Below, piece by piece: positions 1-11,900 of a DNA stretch of 64,000 bases (the first letter of the stretch is position 1; the number at the start of each line of letters is the position of its first letter). Under the pieces are notes generated by a model that saw only the letters and a program-made list of their open reading frames with translations, was not told the origin of the DNA and made no database searches. The position numbers and the translations under genes are program-made. Origin of the DNA: Harmothoe impar (taxonomy: Eukaryota; Annelida; Polychaeta; Phyllodocida; Polynoidae); assembly GCA_947462335.1 (NCBI GenBank), contig OX381705.1, forward strand, positions 43,352,175 through 43,416,174. Direction: 5' to 3'.

Positions 1-463
1 ACAGCAGAAAGTACTGTAAATGCCATAAGTTGAGTTTTTTATCATTAATTATTGTTGCTATCAATTGATCTCAATTGATATGCATGGAGAGAACCTTTCT
101 GCATTACTTCAGTTGCATTATGGATAACAAACATTACACAATGTAATGGTCTTAATACTTATCCAGCTAAACTGTATGTGATACCAGCACTACACAGTTC
201 AGACAGTTAAGGATTTAATTTTTCCACAGATGTGGTATTTATTGTATACTTTTGCTGATATTTGCATTATTTGACACCTTTCTCCAAGTTGAAATACTTT
301 ATACAATAACTTGCTGAGGTTTCTCTCACACATTCATATTTTGATATGTTTTGACACACAGGGGGCTTTATTCACTATACCCCCCAAAATACAGTGTGTA
401 CAAGAATTGTTACACGAAATGATATAGTGCTGCCACCATGTGGCAGAAATCTACAGATCATGT

Positions 464-617
464 GCTGTAAATTTACAGCAACATTGTTGTAAATAGGATT
501 TACAGCACAGAAGTCAGTAGATATACAGGAAATAGTTCTGTATTTCCGACTACAGCAAAATGTTCTGTAAATTTACAGTACATTGTGCTGTAAACTAACA
601 TTAACTATTTACAGTGT
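464..617. repeat. Palindromic CTGTAAATTTACAG cluster
   Basis: The word CTGTAAATTTACAG or close variants recurs several times within about 150 bp, and the stretch ends in TTTACAGTGTAG. This looks like a small decayed foldback element. No target-site duplication was found. Confidence 0.35.
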
Positions 618-635
618 AGCATCCTCGTATATAAC

Positions 636-1208
636 GTGACGTCTTTGACTGGGCAGAGGCAGATAATGATATTATGCTCTACCTATGCATAGTATGCTCA
701 GTAAATAAATATAACAAAATAGACTTATCTTTGCTTTAAAGGTGTATCAACATATGGGTGCACTATTTCCCCGCTTTTCCTACTACATAGGCCTCATTTC
801 TACCATTTTAATGCTGCCTGGTCAAAGACTACACTCGGTCAAAGACTACACCGGTTAAAGACTACACCCTGTCAAAGACGTTTTAATTGTTACAATCTCA
901 CGAGGCACAGCCTGCAGCTCTTCAAAGTCCACGTGATGTAGAAAGTGACGTCTTTGACCGGGCAGAGGAAAAAATACAACAATGCTATAATGCACGTAAT
1001 AGGCCTACATATAAATATAACAGACTTTAAATAAATTTCCTATCATGTAGTGTGAAAATATCCTTTGTCTTTTTCCACCCATTTCTTACTATAAATTATA
1101 GGCCGAATTTATGCTATAATAACGCTTCCCGATCAAAGACGTCACCCGGTCAAAGATGTCACCCGGTCAAAGACTATCCAATTGTTACAAAGTCGTGAGA
1201 CTGAGCCT
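636..1208 (+). repeat. Two tandem foldback-type units with GGTCAAAGAC repeats
   Basis: Two units (about 636-912 and 945-1208) lie head to tail. Each begins GTGACGTCTTTGACYGGGCAGAGG, ends in three or four 16-17 bp repeats of GGTCAAAGACNNCACCC, and closes with a terminus like TCGTGAGACTGAGCC. That terminus and repeat spacing match the foldback family at 19345, 40763 and 54774, but the short repeat has a different sequence, so this is a diverged subfamily. Confidence 0.6.
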
Positions 1209-1229
1209 AAAGCAACCAACCAACCAACC

Positions 1230-3500
1230 ATCAGAGGTCAAATATGTTCTTGAACCAAATGTATCCGATAAAAATATTGTGACTCTTTAAAGTAGACCAA
1301 CCCTGAAGTAGAGGTCTTAGAAAAGGGTCTAAAATTCTGTCCCATACAAAGCCATGTAGAGTTAAAGAGAAGAGTAAGAAAATGCTGGTCCACAGGCAAA
1401 GGTAAAAAAAAAATCCTGTCCCCAGAAACAAAATTGAAAAAGAGTAATTCAAAATAGGGTCCTAAACCTCCACCACCATTTAAAAAGCTGAATCTAATAA
1501 AACTGGTTCACACTCTAGCTGGAAACCCCCTAGCACTTACATTTGATTAGATACTGGATACAAGACAGCATTAGAGACTTACCAAAAAGGCCAAAACCTA
1601 TTAAAGGCCACAACGTACGGTAAGCACAAATCAAAGAAAAGCCATTAAAGATTTAAGGTGGTATCTAGATTTACCCCAAAACTTTGTTCTATGTACCTTA
1701 CATCATCCTCAACCCAAAGGACCAAAGATGTGGATGGTCCCGATCTACTTTTAAACTATTGGATTTTGAAAATTAAAAGTCATTACGTAAGGCCAAAGAG
1801 GAAAATCACTGTTTATCGCTGAACAATAGTATTAAAAGTAACTAGATTTTGTTTAAACAGCTCCATAACATCCGTCAGATCATTTGTCACTTTTCAAAAG
1901 TAATTTTGACATAGGGTCCTTTGGATCATTTTCCATTAGCCCTATGCCTATGTACAACATTACACTGAATTGGCCCAATGCTGTGAGAGAGACCATTAGT
2001 TCATCAGTTTGACCCCAGGGGGAAAGCCTGGGTAGTGGCAGGAGCAAGGTGTAATAAAATCGTGTCCGCTGCTGGGAGAGTGAATCAATCCTGGCACACT
2101 AATGCCCTTTGTATAGGGCTCCTTGGGTTTAGGCCATGGGCGCGGCCATGTCCAACCCCCGGTACTTCCTTTGGTTGCCTCTAGATGGGGCCTAAGTCAG
2201 GATAGTGATTGCTTCAGTCTGTGTTACCCTGAAGACATGTGAATAGCATTGGCCCTCAGTAACTAGGCTTACTCACTGAAGGGCTAAGTCCTGGGAACCA
2301 CTTCAGGCAGAAGCAATAGTGGCCTGCCCTGTGATGTCATAACCCCCGGTTAGCTGCCCTACCCAGGTGCCCTATATAGTGCAGCCCCCCACCCCACCCC
2401 GAAAAAGAGGGCCAGAGCTGAAAGTTCTGAAACATCACATCTTAGTCTTAGCATTAGGTTACTTCTTCTTTTGGACAGATAAAAAAAGATAAAGGATCGT
2501 GATTTTATGGGATATGATTAAGATCTTTTCCCTTTTAATTATTAAAATTTCCTTCTTGGCTACTTCAGACAAAAATAGATTAATCATTCAAGTAGCAAAA
2601 AAACACAATAAAGCCAATTCAATCTAAACTTGATTTAATGTACCAATCGCTTGGTTTCTGGACCTTAAAAATCTGATAAATCTTTCTGAATTTTGCCCAC
2701 AAGGTGCAGATACATTAGATCGGTGGCAACAGGTAGAACCTATAGGATACATTATGCGAATGAGATATGTTTGGTGGCACAGAACTAAGTGGTGGGTAGG
2801 AGAGTGTCAGTATATTACCAATATGCAAGGGAGTGGCGGTTGGTGGATTTCAGTGGGCTTGTATTTGTGTGTGTTTGGGGGAGGGGGGGGGGGGGGGGGT
2901 CAGGCTCAATTAGGTTCAATTATCAGGCTCGTTTTTTTGGCTCATTTTTCAGACTCACTTTTCACACCCACTTTTCAGACGCTGAAAACTCATTGAATTG
3001 GATACACAAGATACCAATGTACAGTACCCACACAATGTCTGGATGTCACCATTGTTGACACTCTGATCAACTCAATTCTCGGCGGGGACCACTCCTGCGA
3101 TGGGTGATGAGGTGATACTAATTCAACGAAAAAGTTCATTTGTAGTAGGTTGATCACTGGGCTTTGTAGTGAAGAGCTGTACGTACTAATGCAGTTTACA
3201 GATTTGTGAATTGGAGATGGTAATTCCAGGCCTCCTTGATATGCTGTAGGTTACTACACTTCAATTTCCTTTTAATAATAATGTTGTTCTCAGAAATTCT
3301 TCTTTCATGTTTGATGTTACGCCAAGTGTTATATGCATCAACAGGAGGAGACAATTGTACTCGTCTCGTATGTGATGTGTACATCTTAATTAACTGACCA
3401 TCTGCTGCTCTAGTCACTATTACAGATCAAATCTAATGATTTTAAGTTAAACATTATTAACCTGTAACATAATATACCTTGCAGATACTGTCTTCTCAAG
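1230..3500. other. No gene recognised
   Basis: Short open frames only, none with a recognisable motif. A G-rich run (GGGGGAGGGGGGGGGG) sits near 2876-2899, and a CT-like GC-richer patch lies at about 2005-2400. I see no exon with convincing splice sites here. Confidence 0.5.
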
Positions 3501-3509
3501 TCAATAGGA

Positions 3510-3962
3510 CCCGGGGGGCACTCAATTTTTTTTACAGGGGTGTCCGGCTGGACCCCTAGCAACCCTTGACCCTTGCTTAGGGACATTTTGAGAGAAAATT
3601 GACCTTTTTCCGGGGATTTTCCAAATGAACCAGTTTCTATGGAGATTTTGGCAAAAATGATTCTTTGTTTAGAGAGATTTGGGAGAAAATGAACCCTTGC
3701 TTAGGGAGATTTTGGTAAAAATGGACCTTTTTATAGGGGTTATTTGATAATAAGCAGAGATTTTGGTCAAAATGGTGTCGATTTAGAGAGATTTTGGTCA
3801 AAATTGACCCTTGCCTAGGGAGATTTTGCAGAAGTTGACCCTTGCTTAGGGAGATTCCCCTCAAAAGTGGACCCTTGCTTAGGGAAATTTTGTTGAAAAA
3901 GTACCCTTGCCAGCCGGACACATGTGTATGCAAAATACACTAAGTGCCCCCCCCCCCCCCGG
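3510..3962. mobile_element. hAT-type MITE with minisatellite interior
   Basis: The ends are CCCGGGGGGCACT and the inverse AGTGCCCCC...CCGG. Inside these lies a second inverted pair, GTGTCCGGCTGG at 3541 against CCAGCCGGACAC at 3910. The element is flanked by the 8-bp direct repeat CAATAGGA (3502-3509 and 3963-3970), as expected for hAT insertions. The interior is not unique sequence: it is a degenerate ~36-bp tandem repeat built on CCTTGCTTAGGGAGATTTTG. The predicted 98-aa frame across it is just this repeat translated. A related element lies at 42217-42683. Confidence 0.8.
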
Positions 3963-4399
3963 CAATAGGAAGAATGTTCACTTCTAGATGAATGTTCTTG
4001 ACAGAAAGGACTGTGGGTCTTGAGGAATTGACCCAATATACAATGTAGCCCGGTGCAAGCATACCATGTTGTGGTTATGATAACGCCAAGCAAACGTGAA
4101 AAAAAAACATTTGAAAAAAACAATAGGAAAACCCAAAATTAGTGTACATTTTACGTCAATCTAACATTTTTAAACCTTTTCACAACGTTTCCCCCACGTC
4201 AATACAACGTGTTTTTTGCTGACTGCGTGTATTAACTTGTCACACATTTCGCATGCAGTCGTTGTGGTGAAAGCAAACGAAGCGGTGATCTATTTTCAAA
4301 AATTGTATTAAGTACTTTGTCAAATTCTTAAAAACGTCCCATGGCCAGAGGCAAAAAAAGGAGATCGGTAATGTAAGTTATCAGAATCAAACGGTCTTA

Positions 4400-4725
4400 G
4401 GGAGTGTTCATTTATTAATTACAGGGGGGGGGTGGTGAGATTTCGCGCGGAGGGGCGAAAAAATTTTACGCCCCCCCCCTCGATAGCGCGTGTAACGTTT
4501 TCCGCCCCCCTCGCCGAAGGCGCCGAAAATTTTTCGCCCCCCCCCCCTTTGAACTATAGTAACGCGCTGGCTTTTTGGCTAAAAAGGGGCTTAAATTTTT
4601 ACGCCCCCCCCCCTCAAGAGGGGTCAGAATTTTTTACGCCCCCCCCTCAGAAGGGGTCGGAAATTTTTACGCCCCCCCCCCCAAACCCACCACCCCCCCC
4701 CTGTAAATAATAAATGAACACTCCC
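4400..4725. mobile_element. TTA-flanked MITE, PIF/Harbinger-like
   Basis: Near-perfect terminal inverted repeats begin GGGAGTGTTCATTTATTA on the left and match the right end. The 3-bp duplication TTA (4397-4399, 4726-4728) suits PIF/Harbinger insertions. The interior is four degenerate units of a G/C-tract motif (AATTTTTACGCCCCCCC), which gives a meaningless proline-rich open frame. Confidence 0.75.
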
Positions 4726-4772
4726 TTACTTCAGCAACCGCGGGCATGGTGCTCCAATTACCCTTTGGGTGT

Positions 4773-4940
4773 TTTACCTTGGGTCAACCACATACCTTGA
4801 AATGTCCTTGAAATGTCCACCTGAATCATGTAGGCCTAGTTATTCATTTATGGCATTGTCTCTAGAGGGCTTATCATGCATGCATGTCAGAATGACTGCA
4901 GCATTGGGGTGGACATCTCAAGGTACGTGGTTGATTTCTA
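4773..4940. repeat. Small inverted repeat
   Basis: GGGTCAACCACATACCTTG near 4782 is mirrored by CAAGGTACGTGGTTGATTTC near 4919, giving a stem of about 28 bp around a ~110-bp loop. It adjoins the SINE-like sequence at 5000-5195. Confidence 0.5.
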
Positions 4941-4999
4941 CCCATTTAACCAAAATATATAAGGACATGTATCAGTCTATACATAAGCTTTTCCACCAC

Positions 5000-5195
5000 T
5001 TTAGACATAAGCTTGGGAGGGATTTGAGCTTAGGTCCTTTGGACTTCATGTCTACTGTGATAACCACTACACTATACTGGACTGGTGACATAACAGTTGC
5101 CCATGTACAACCTGACATCCCACTTACAGTACTCGCAGGTTACAATCCCTAAAACTTCCGATTTTGGACATGGCAGGCACCAGCCTCAGCTAGTT
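5000..5195 (-). mobile_element. tRNA-related SINE copy
   Basis: Read on the minus strand it starts TAGCTGAGGCTGGTGCCTG. It then carries a tRNA-like pair of pol III boxes: TAGTGTAGTGGTTATCAC (A box, about 5063-5080) and CTCAAATCC (B box, about 5019-5027). The same head and box arrangement occurs in both arms at 15297-15779. The tRNA-like part sits about 110 bp inside the element rather than at its 5' end. Confidence 0.55.
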
Positions 5196-5956
5196 CCCTG
5201 TAGTTCCAGATACTCCTATCAGGTGGAGCCAATGTATACGGCTAATGCGGATAGATCATGGGTTGCGATCGAAGTAAGTAGTATATTGGAAAGGGACTTT
5301 GCAGCTTTGCCGCGGGCGAGAGAGGTCTCATGCACATTCGATGTGTCTTCAGATCTGAGGGCTACCGTCCACTGAGCTCTAATCGGCCGAAGATGTATAG
5401 GAAATGTACGGGCTTAGTCGGCCGAAGTTCTCCAGTGGACGGTCGCCATAAGGACACACATGCTACATTTTCAATGGACGCTATTTGTCAAGGCAGCTAG
5501 CCAGGTGTATTTGGGAATTTACACGGGAACGTGCAATACATTGTAATGGAATACTTATTTAAACTTTAGAAATTAAAGGGTGGGTTCACTTCCGACTACC
5601 GACGAGCGATCACATTACTCACAAATGCTAATTCGATAAATTGTTGCTGCTGTTTAAATTATATCCTGTTATGTATTTCACATCCACGCAGATACACCCA
5701 GGGAACTGCAGATTCCAATGTGTGTCTTTAGAAGGGATGTAGCATAATAACATGCAGCCCTTGTAGATAACAGTGTCAGGTGTGTGTAGGAGGGGAGGGG
5801 GTTTATGGAGCAAACAGCGCACCTGTGTGGTGGACGTGTACCTGTTTGCAGGTGTCATTAGCCGGTGGTCGGAGAGCTGTCCCCTAGTCTGCTGCCTGCC
5901 ACCCGCCGTGCCACATCTAGTACCTGTCCCGCTACCACAGCCCTACACATACTAAC

Positions 5957-8900
5957 ATGCCCCGCATCAAGGTTGTAGAGTCTGAGGTGAGCTTTGTTTT
6001 ATAATAGACATAGGAATTATACATCAATCTATCATCGAGATATACATGTATAGGGTGTTTACCCCTAAATAGAAATAATTGGTGTACAAAAGTGTGAGAC
6101 CTATCCCCTGAAAGGTAAACATGTCTGGATCACTATGCAAAAGACTGCATATTGATATCTGCTCTAGGTCCAGCGCTATTAAGCAGAATGTGACCCGGAG
6201 TCAGGCCCAATCCATGAAAAGCTCATAGGCTTCTGCACAGAAAGGTGGTCGTTGATGACCACTGGTAGGATAATTACCTGTAGCACTAGGGGCCTTAAAG
6301 GCTGCATTTTCTCTACTATACTTGGTACACTTTGATGGTCTATCATGTCCATGATATTGAAAATAGCATAGAAGATCCAAAAGGATATAGGAGCCATGAT
6401 ATCACACTATATGCATATAGATCTATATTAGTGTTTCTTGACTCTGCAAATATTCTGTAACATCCTACATCCAGGGAACCCATTATTTAGTAAGGGATAT
6501 GTCCTAATATAACCTAATATCCGCTGATAACCACTGGGAATACAATCTAGCATGTATTAACTTTTTTATACCTAAATAATACCTCTTCAAAATGTGTCTA
6601 ACTCTGTTGCGATTTAATAGATTTTAATGATAATTTGAGCTACTCTGTTATGTTTTTCATGAGTGTATATACTTTAAATAATGATAGAAAGAAGGAGGTA
6701 GGGCCCAGATGTAGCTTAGAGTATCTGCTATACCCCCAGCATCAGATTGACTCATTTCATTGTCACTTAGAGCGGAAATAGGAACATAGAAGATGTGTCT
6801 AGACCAGAGACTAGAGAAAGAAACTCACTCGGCGCAGTGGTTGCTAGTCTGAGAGCTTCTCTGTGGGGATTCCACAATTAAACCGTTGAAAATTAAATGG
6901 TTAGAAAACCCATGCATCATTATCATGATTATGATTATAGAAAGCCCAAACCCTTGGCTTTTAGGGGATGTCAGAATATATTTGAAATTCCATTCCTTTC
7001 TTAGTTAAAATGTAAGAATATTGAAGAAGGGCAGAGAAAAGACCGTTTTCCTGGCTCTCAGCTGTACAGGTAAACACCCTACATGTATATTGCTATACTT
7101 TCAGCAGCTTTATTTTCACTAGCATTAGAGATACTTTGGTAGTAATTGTATTAATACTGTATTACCCCGATATGGTATTACATAGAAATAAATGTACACA
7201 TACATGATACTCATTTGCACAAAACAAAGTCACTATTTTCTGTAGGACATGTGTTGGACATGGAGATATCTATTAGCCTACAGTAAAATCAAAAGTGCAG
7301 CTTTCTCGCACGGCAAACTTGCATTTCACCGCAAATTTCACCACAATTTATTGAATATATTCATATTATGAGTCATATTTCAGACATGAGTGATGTTGTT
7401 ACTTATAATCGAAAATGATAAATAAATACACTGTATCTCAAAATGAATACCACTGATGATTTTAAGAAATCAGGTTTATTCGAAAGAGTGTTCCTTTACA
7501 GTGTAGAATGGTTCTAGGAGACATATTCATGGCATGTTTTAAGCCTTGAGTAGCTGGTGGATTTTCCAAGAGACATATGGTATGTTTCCATGGCAACCAG
7601 AAAGTGCAATCTGTTGCCAATTCGCCCATAGAAACGTTCCGTTTACATTTCAAAATGTAGATTGTTTGCACCAAAGATGAAATAATTCACATAACACTGC
7701 TGTATTCTCCATCAAACAGTAGGGGGAGGCGGGTGAGGAAGGGAGAGATTATCATTGTCATTTTGATATAACTTCCAGCTGGGCATAATAAGTGCTTGTG
7801 TGAGTTGTGGTGGCAATGGATGATGGTTTGGGTCGTTTGCTAGTCATTGGTATAAGTGCACAGTCAATATTAGTATCACCATCGCAGGATGGCATAATTA
7901 CTTCATCTACACCTATGTACACAGACCTACCTACCTTCATCCCGACATGGGTTATAGGCAAGTGGCACATTCAGGGCATTATTCAGCCGATTATATTTAT
8001 ATGATCTATGTATTAGTCGTTACAAAGGCAGGTTTTTTCAGAGTGTGTAGGCCTACCTTTTGATATTCTTTTTATCACTGATCATGAGTCGTTTCTCACC
8101 ACTATGGACAAGTTGGTGCTTTTCACGCATCCGACTGTTGCAAGACGGGTAGCAAGATTCAGGCATCTAATCTGTGTTAGATATGGAAGTTGCCGGAGGT
8201 TATTGAGAGCTAGGACCCATATACTAATGTATAATATATTACCCACAGTGTGTGATATGGACACAGGGACTCTCAGAGCGGGATCCCAGTGGGCACAAAA
8301 TCCAGTTTAGCGTTGAATCAATGTTGAATCAACATTGTATCAACATTGACAACCACTTATCAATGTTGATTCAATGTTCTGTGCCCACTGGGATACAGGT
8401 ACACCGTCCTGCAGCTTTACCTGTAGAAACCACGTCCTTGCCCTTAACACTGAGAGCCTTGACATTTGTTGAACGCGTCTGTTTTTTTGCTAGTCAGACT
8501 TGATACCCGGCTGGTATTCATGAAATCCAAATCGTTTACTTGTCGATATTGACTCAATCATAGATGGTGCACAGCATTAGTGCTCTTGGCAAATACACAA
8601 CTAGTCTGTGACAGCAATTCGCAGAAATGTATTGATTTAGATAAATATGGGGAAGTTGGAGGTGGGAGATCATTGGAGAGTGAGAGAGGATCATACTGGA
8701 TACTTGGTTACCAAACACATCTTTGAAAACTACATTTATAAATTATGAGACAAGCACATCCTGGGCATATCATGTGATGCCGAATACAAATAAGCTATTG
8801 GTTATGAGGTGCATATACTAACGGGTAAACACCCGTTGGCAAATATCTTGGCTATCACATTCTGTCTGATGCAGAATTATCATTATCAGGTTGCTGCACT

Positions 8901-11900
8901 ATGTATACACACAGAAAAGTGAGAGTCATTGTCGCTAAAACTACCCTCACCTGAGGGTCAGGCAGCTAAAACTACCCTCACCTGAGGCTCAGGCAGTGCC
9001 TGACCCTCAGGTGAGGATAGTGCCCTATGTCACTATTCTCACTGCCATTCTCCCCTCGCAGCTCTCCCCTCTCAGCTCTCCACCTGTCAACTCTCCCCTC
9101 TTATAGTCACTGGGTCTCCTGTGTCAGTTCCCGGCTCTCCCCTCTTAGCTGCTCAGCACTTCCACCAAAACATTCTCTTCTGAAAGAAACATTACCAGCG
9201 AATTTAGGTGATTTTTAATTTTAAAAAGAATTATGTTTCCAATTACCCTGTGCCTGTAAGTCTATATGAGGAATTTGGAGTCTTTCACTTCTCTTTTAAT
9301 ATGTAAATACAACCACAATAACATCAAATATATATAGGTGAGAGCCGACATTAATGGAAAACAAGCAATTATGAACAATCAAAACACATAATTATGCTCT
9401 CACAGTGAATTCATAGTTCTAACAATTCGGTATTTCATTAAGATTTCATAACACATGGCTTTCCTATGACAAAGGGCCTGGGAATTGTGAAGGAAATGAC
9501 TAATGGAAATCTACATTAGTTTTTTTTCAAAACTTGATTCTGGGTCGATTTAGGTGGCAATGTATCTTTAACGCTTCCTTCTCAGCTCATTACAGATATG
9601 CTGTAGTATTGTCCCGTAGTATGAAACAGACCCTGATATAATTGTTTTAAGTCCACCAAATTGGCACAATGCTTTAAATATAGCTAGGCGTGTAGCTAAA
9701 TGCATTATCAACCAATGAGATAAATCACTGTAGAATTCTTAGGGTGCATTATGTAACAGCTGTTACTCATGTGACCGTGGTTATTGGTGCTTGTCTCGCC
9801 ATTACCAGCTTAAGTAATGGACGCGCCTACAGGACGACCAGCCTGACCCCTTATAGGCATGTAGACCAATAGGTATCCATACAGGATGCCGTTTACTAGG
9901 CCGAGTCCTGTTCAGGTGAGTCAATAACGTGCCATGACAGGTGTAGGGGCCTACATCATAGGCAGCTATAAGGGAGGCTAAATGCTCTTTAACGTTGGAC
10001 AATAAGGGACTCCACACATAGCTCTCTCTGCCCGCAGCCAATTGCCCAGTTAACACACAGCGCAGCCGCCAGGTGTCACTGGGTGCGGCGTCCCACGTGA
10101 TCCATACCCATCACGTGAGCTGTAAACATCAGACGACAATTCGTTCGACGCTGCACGTGTGCGTTCTCTGATCACCTGGGGGTCTTCTGATCTCGTCCGG
10201 CCCGAGACCTCGATGCCACTGATTGGTGACGGCCATAGACGTCATAATGAAAGCCACTATACCAGCATCCCCTCCCCACGTCTCTCCACCCACCACCCTA
10301 CCCTCTTCTAAACGCACACCTGACTCCAGCCTGTCCATATATTACTGAAAAAGGCATTTTCTTATCACCAAGCACCGAAAATCTCGACGAGATTGTTTTC
10401 TTAGTGTAATTTCCTTCCTTTTTTTCCTCTTTTTTTTTTACGCAGCAACCAAAAAAAGCTAAATTATGTAGCAAAATATAGAACTTTTTGTGAACTAATT
10501 TTACATTTTAGAAGTTAAGAGTTTATTGATCCGTGAGAGTTGTAACGAAGCAAGTTATCTCTAGCTCACTCATTACCGACGGTATACGATCTAATTTGAT
10601 AGCACACGTGCCAATACTTGTCCATTTTTAACTTCATTTTCATGAGACACGCGGGGATAAGAAACCAGTATTGTTTCAAGTGGCCTTAGCGTAATTCCAT
10701 GAATCTTAACTCCACCTGAACCCAACCTAGCAAACCCACCCCTAGCCAGTGATTTATACAAGCTCTCCTAACTAATACACTTTCTAAAGCGCAATTAGGA
10801 GATCCAGTTCTGGGTAAAATGAGTATGTAGTTAACACAAATCTGGTCCACCAACTCGCCACACACTTTAAGCCATAGTTAATACTTCTTAGATGCCATGT
10901 CTCATGCAATGCTTAACACAATCCTATCACACGCTGCATGTGTACAGTTTCACTGTACGAACACTGTCGAGTTAGCCCATCAGTAATGGTGGATGGTTGT
11001 CTTTGTAAGCAAAACTATACTGAATCTGGCATCTGCTGGCGAGGCCGACAAAGAGGCTGGCTAATGAGTTCACCATGGGTAGCCCCTCCTTGAACAAATA
11101 ATGGCTGTGGTTATAATTATTAGAATAGAATTGACACATACAAGAGGAGGTCTTCCCCATCTCTTTTAGATGTCGACCTGGGCCATAAAACAGTGGTCAA
11201 GGGGTGATCTATGTAAGAGTTAATGAATGGCATACATTGCATATCATTGGGTTAACAGATGGTGTGAGCTGCTCTAATGACTGCTATAAACCACATCCAA
11301 GTTTGGGGCCAGGGGTGCTGAGGGTGGTTTAAACTGATACCACTAATACATCTCGCAATCATCTCACAGTCAGGGGGCTCGCCGGGAGATGCCAGATTGA
11401 GTATACATGGGGTGATTGCATTTATTTGTAGGGAGGTGACCATTAAAGTTATGTGTTGGTGGCTATGGTCATGTTCTATGTAGTGCACTAATAGCTTTTT
11501 GGATATAATGGTCTGTAAGAGCAGGAAATGATGAATTTATGATATGAATGACTAGGCTAACTACATTGGCCTCCATAACAAGTACTAGAATAACTACAAA
11601 TACATGACTAGGCTAATTAAGTTACTGGTGAAGAGGATAGATGAATACAATTTATGAATGATATAAAATGACCACTCAGTGCCTGTTTAGGGCCATTACA
11701 TGATGTGCATTAATGATAATGGTATGGCGATATAATCTAGTGCATACAAAGCATAGCCATTTGGATAATTGAGAAGGGATTAACCCATAACAATGATCAA
11801 GTTCAATGTACTAGGCTAACTATAAAGGACTAAGCTAACTCATATCAGGCTCTACAGAAAGAGGTTTATAATATACCATTTACATGGATTGCCCTTGGCT

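Noticed and set aside
3637..4123. 98- and 102-codon minus-strand frames with repeated residues
   Set aside because: The first is the minisatellite of the hAT MITE; the second overlaps it and crosses the element border and duplication.
4432..4710. 92-codon proline-rich frame
   Set aside because: It lies wholly inside a TTA-flanked MITE and results from its C tracts.
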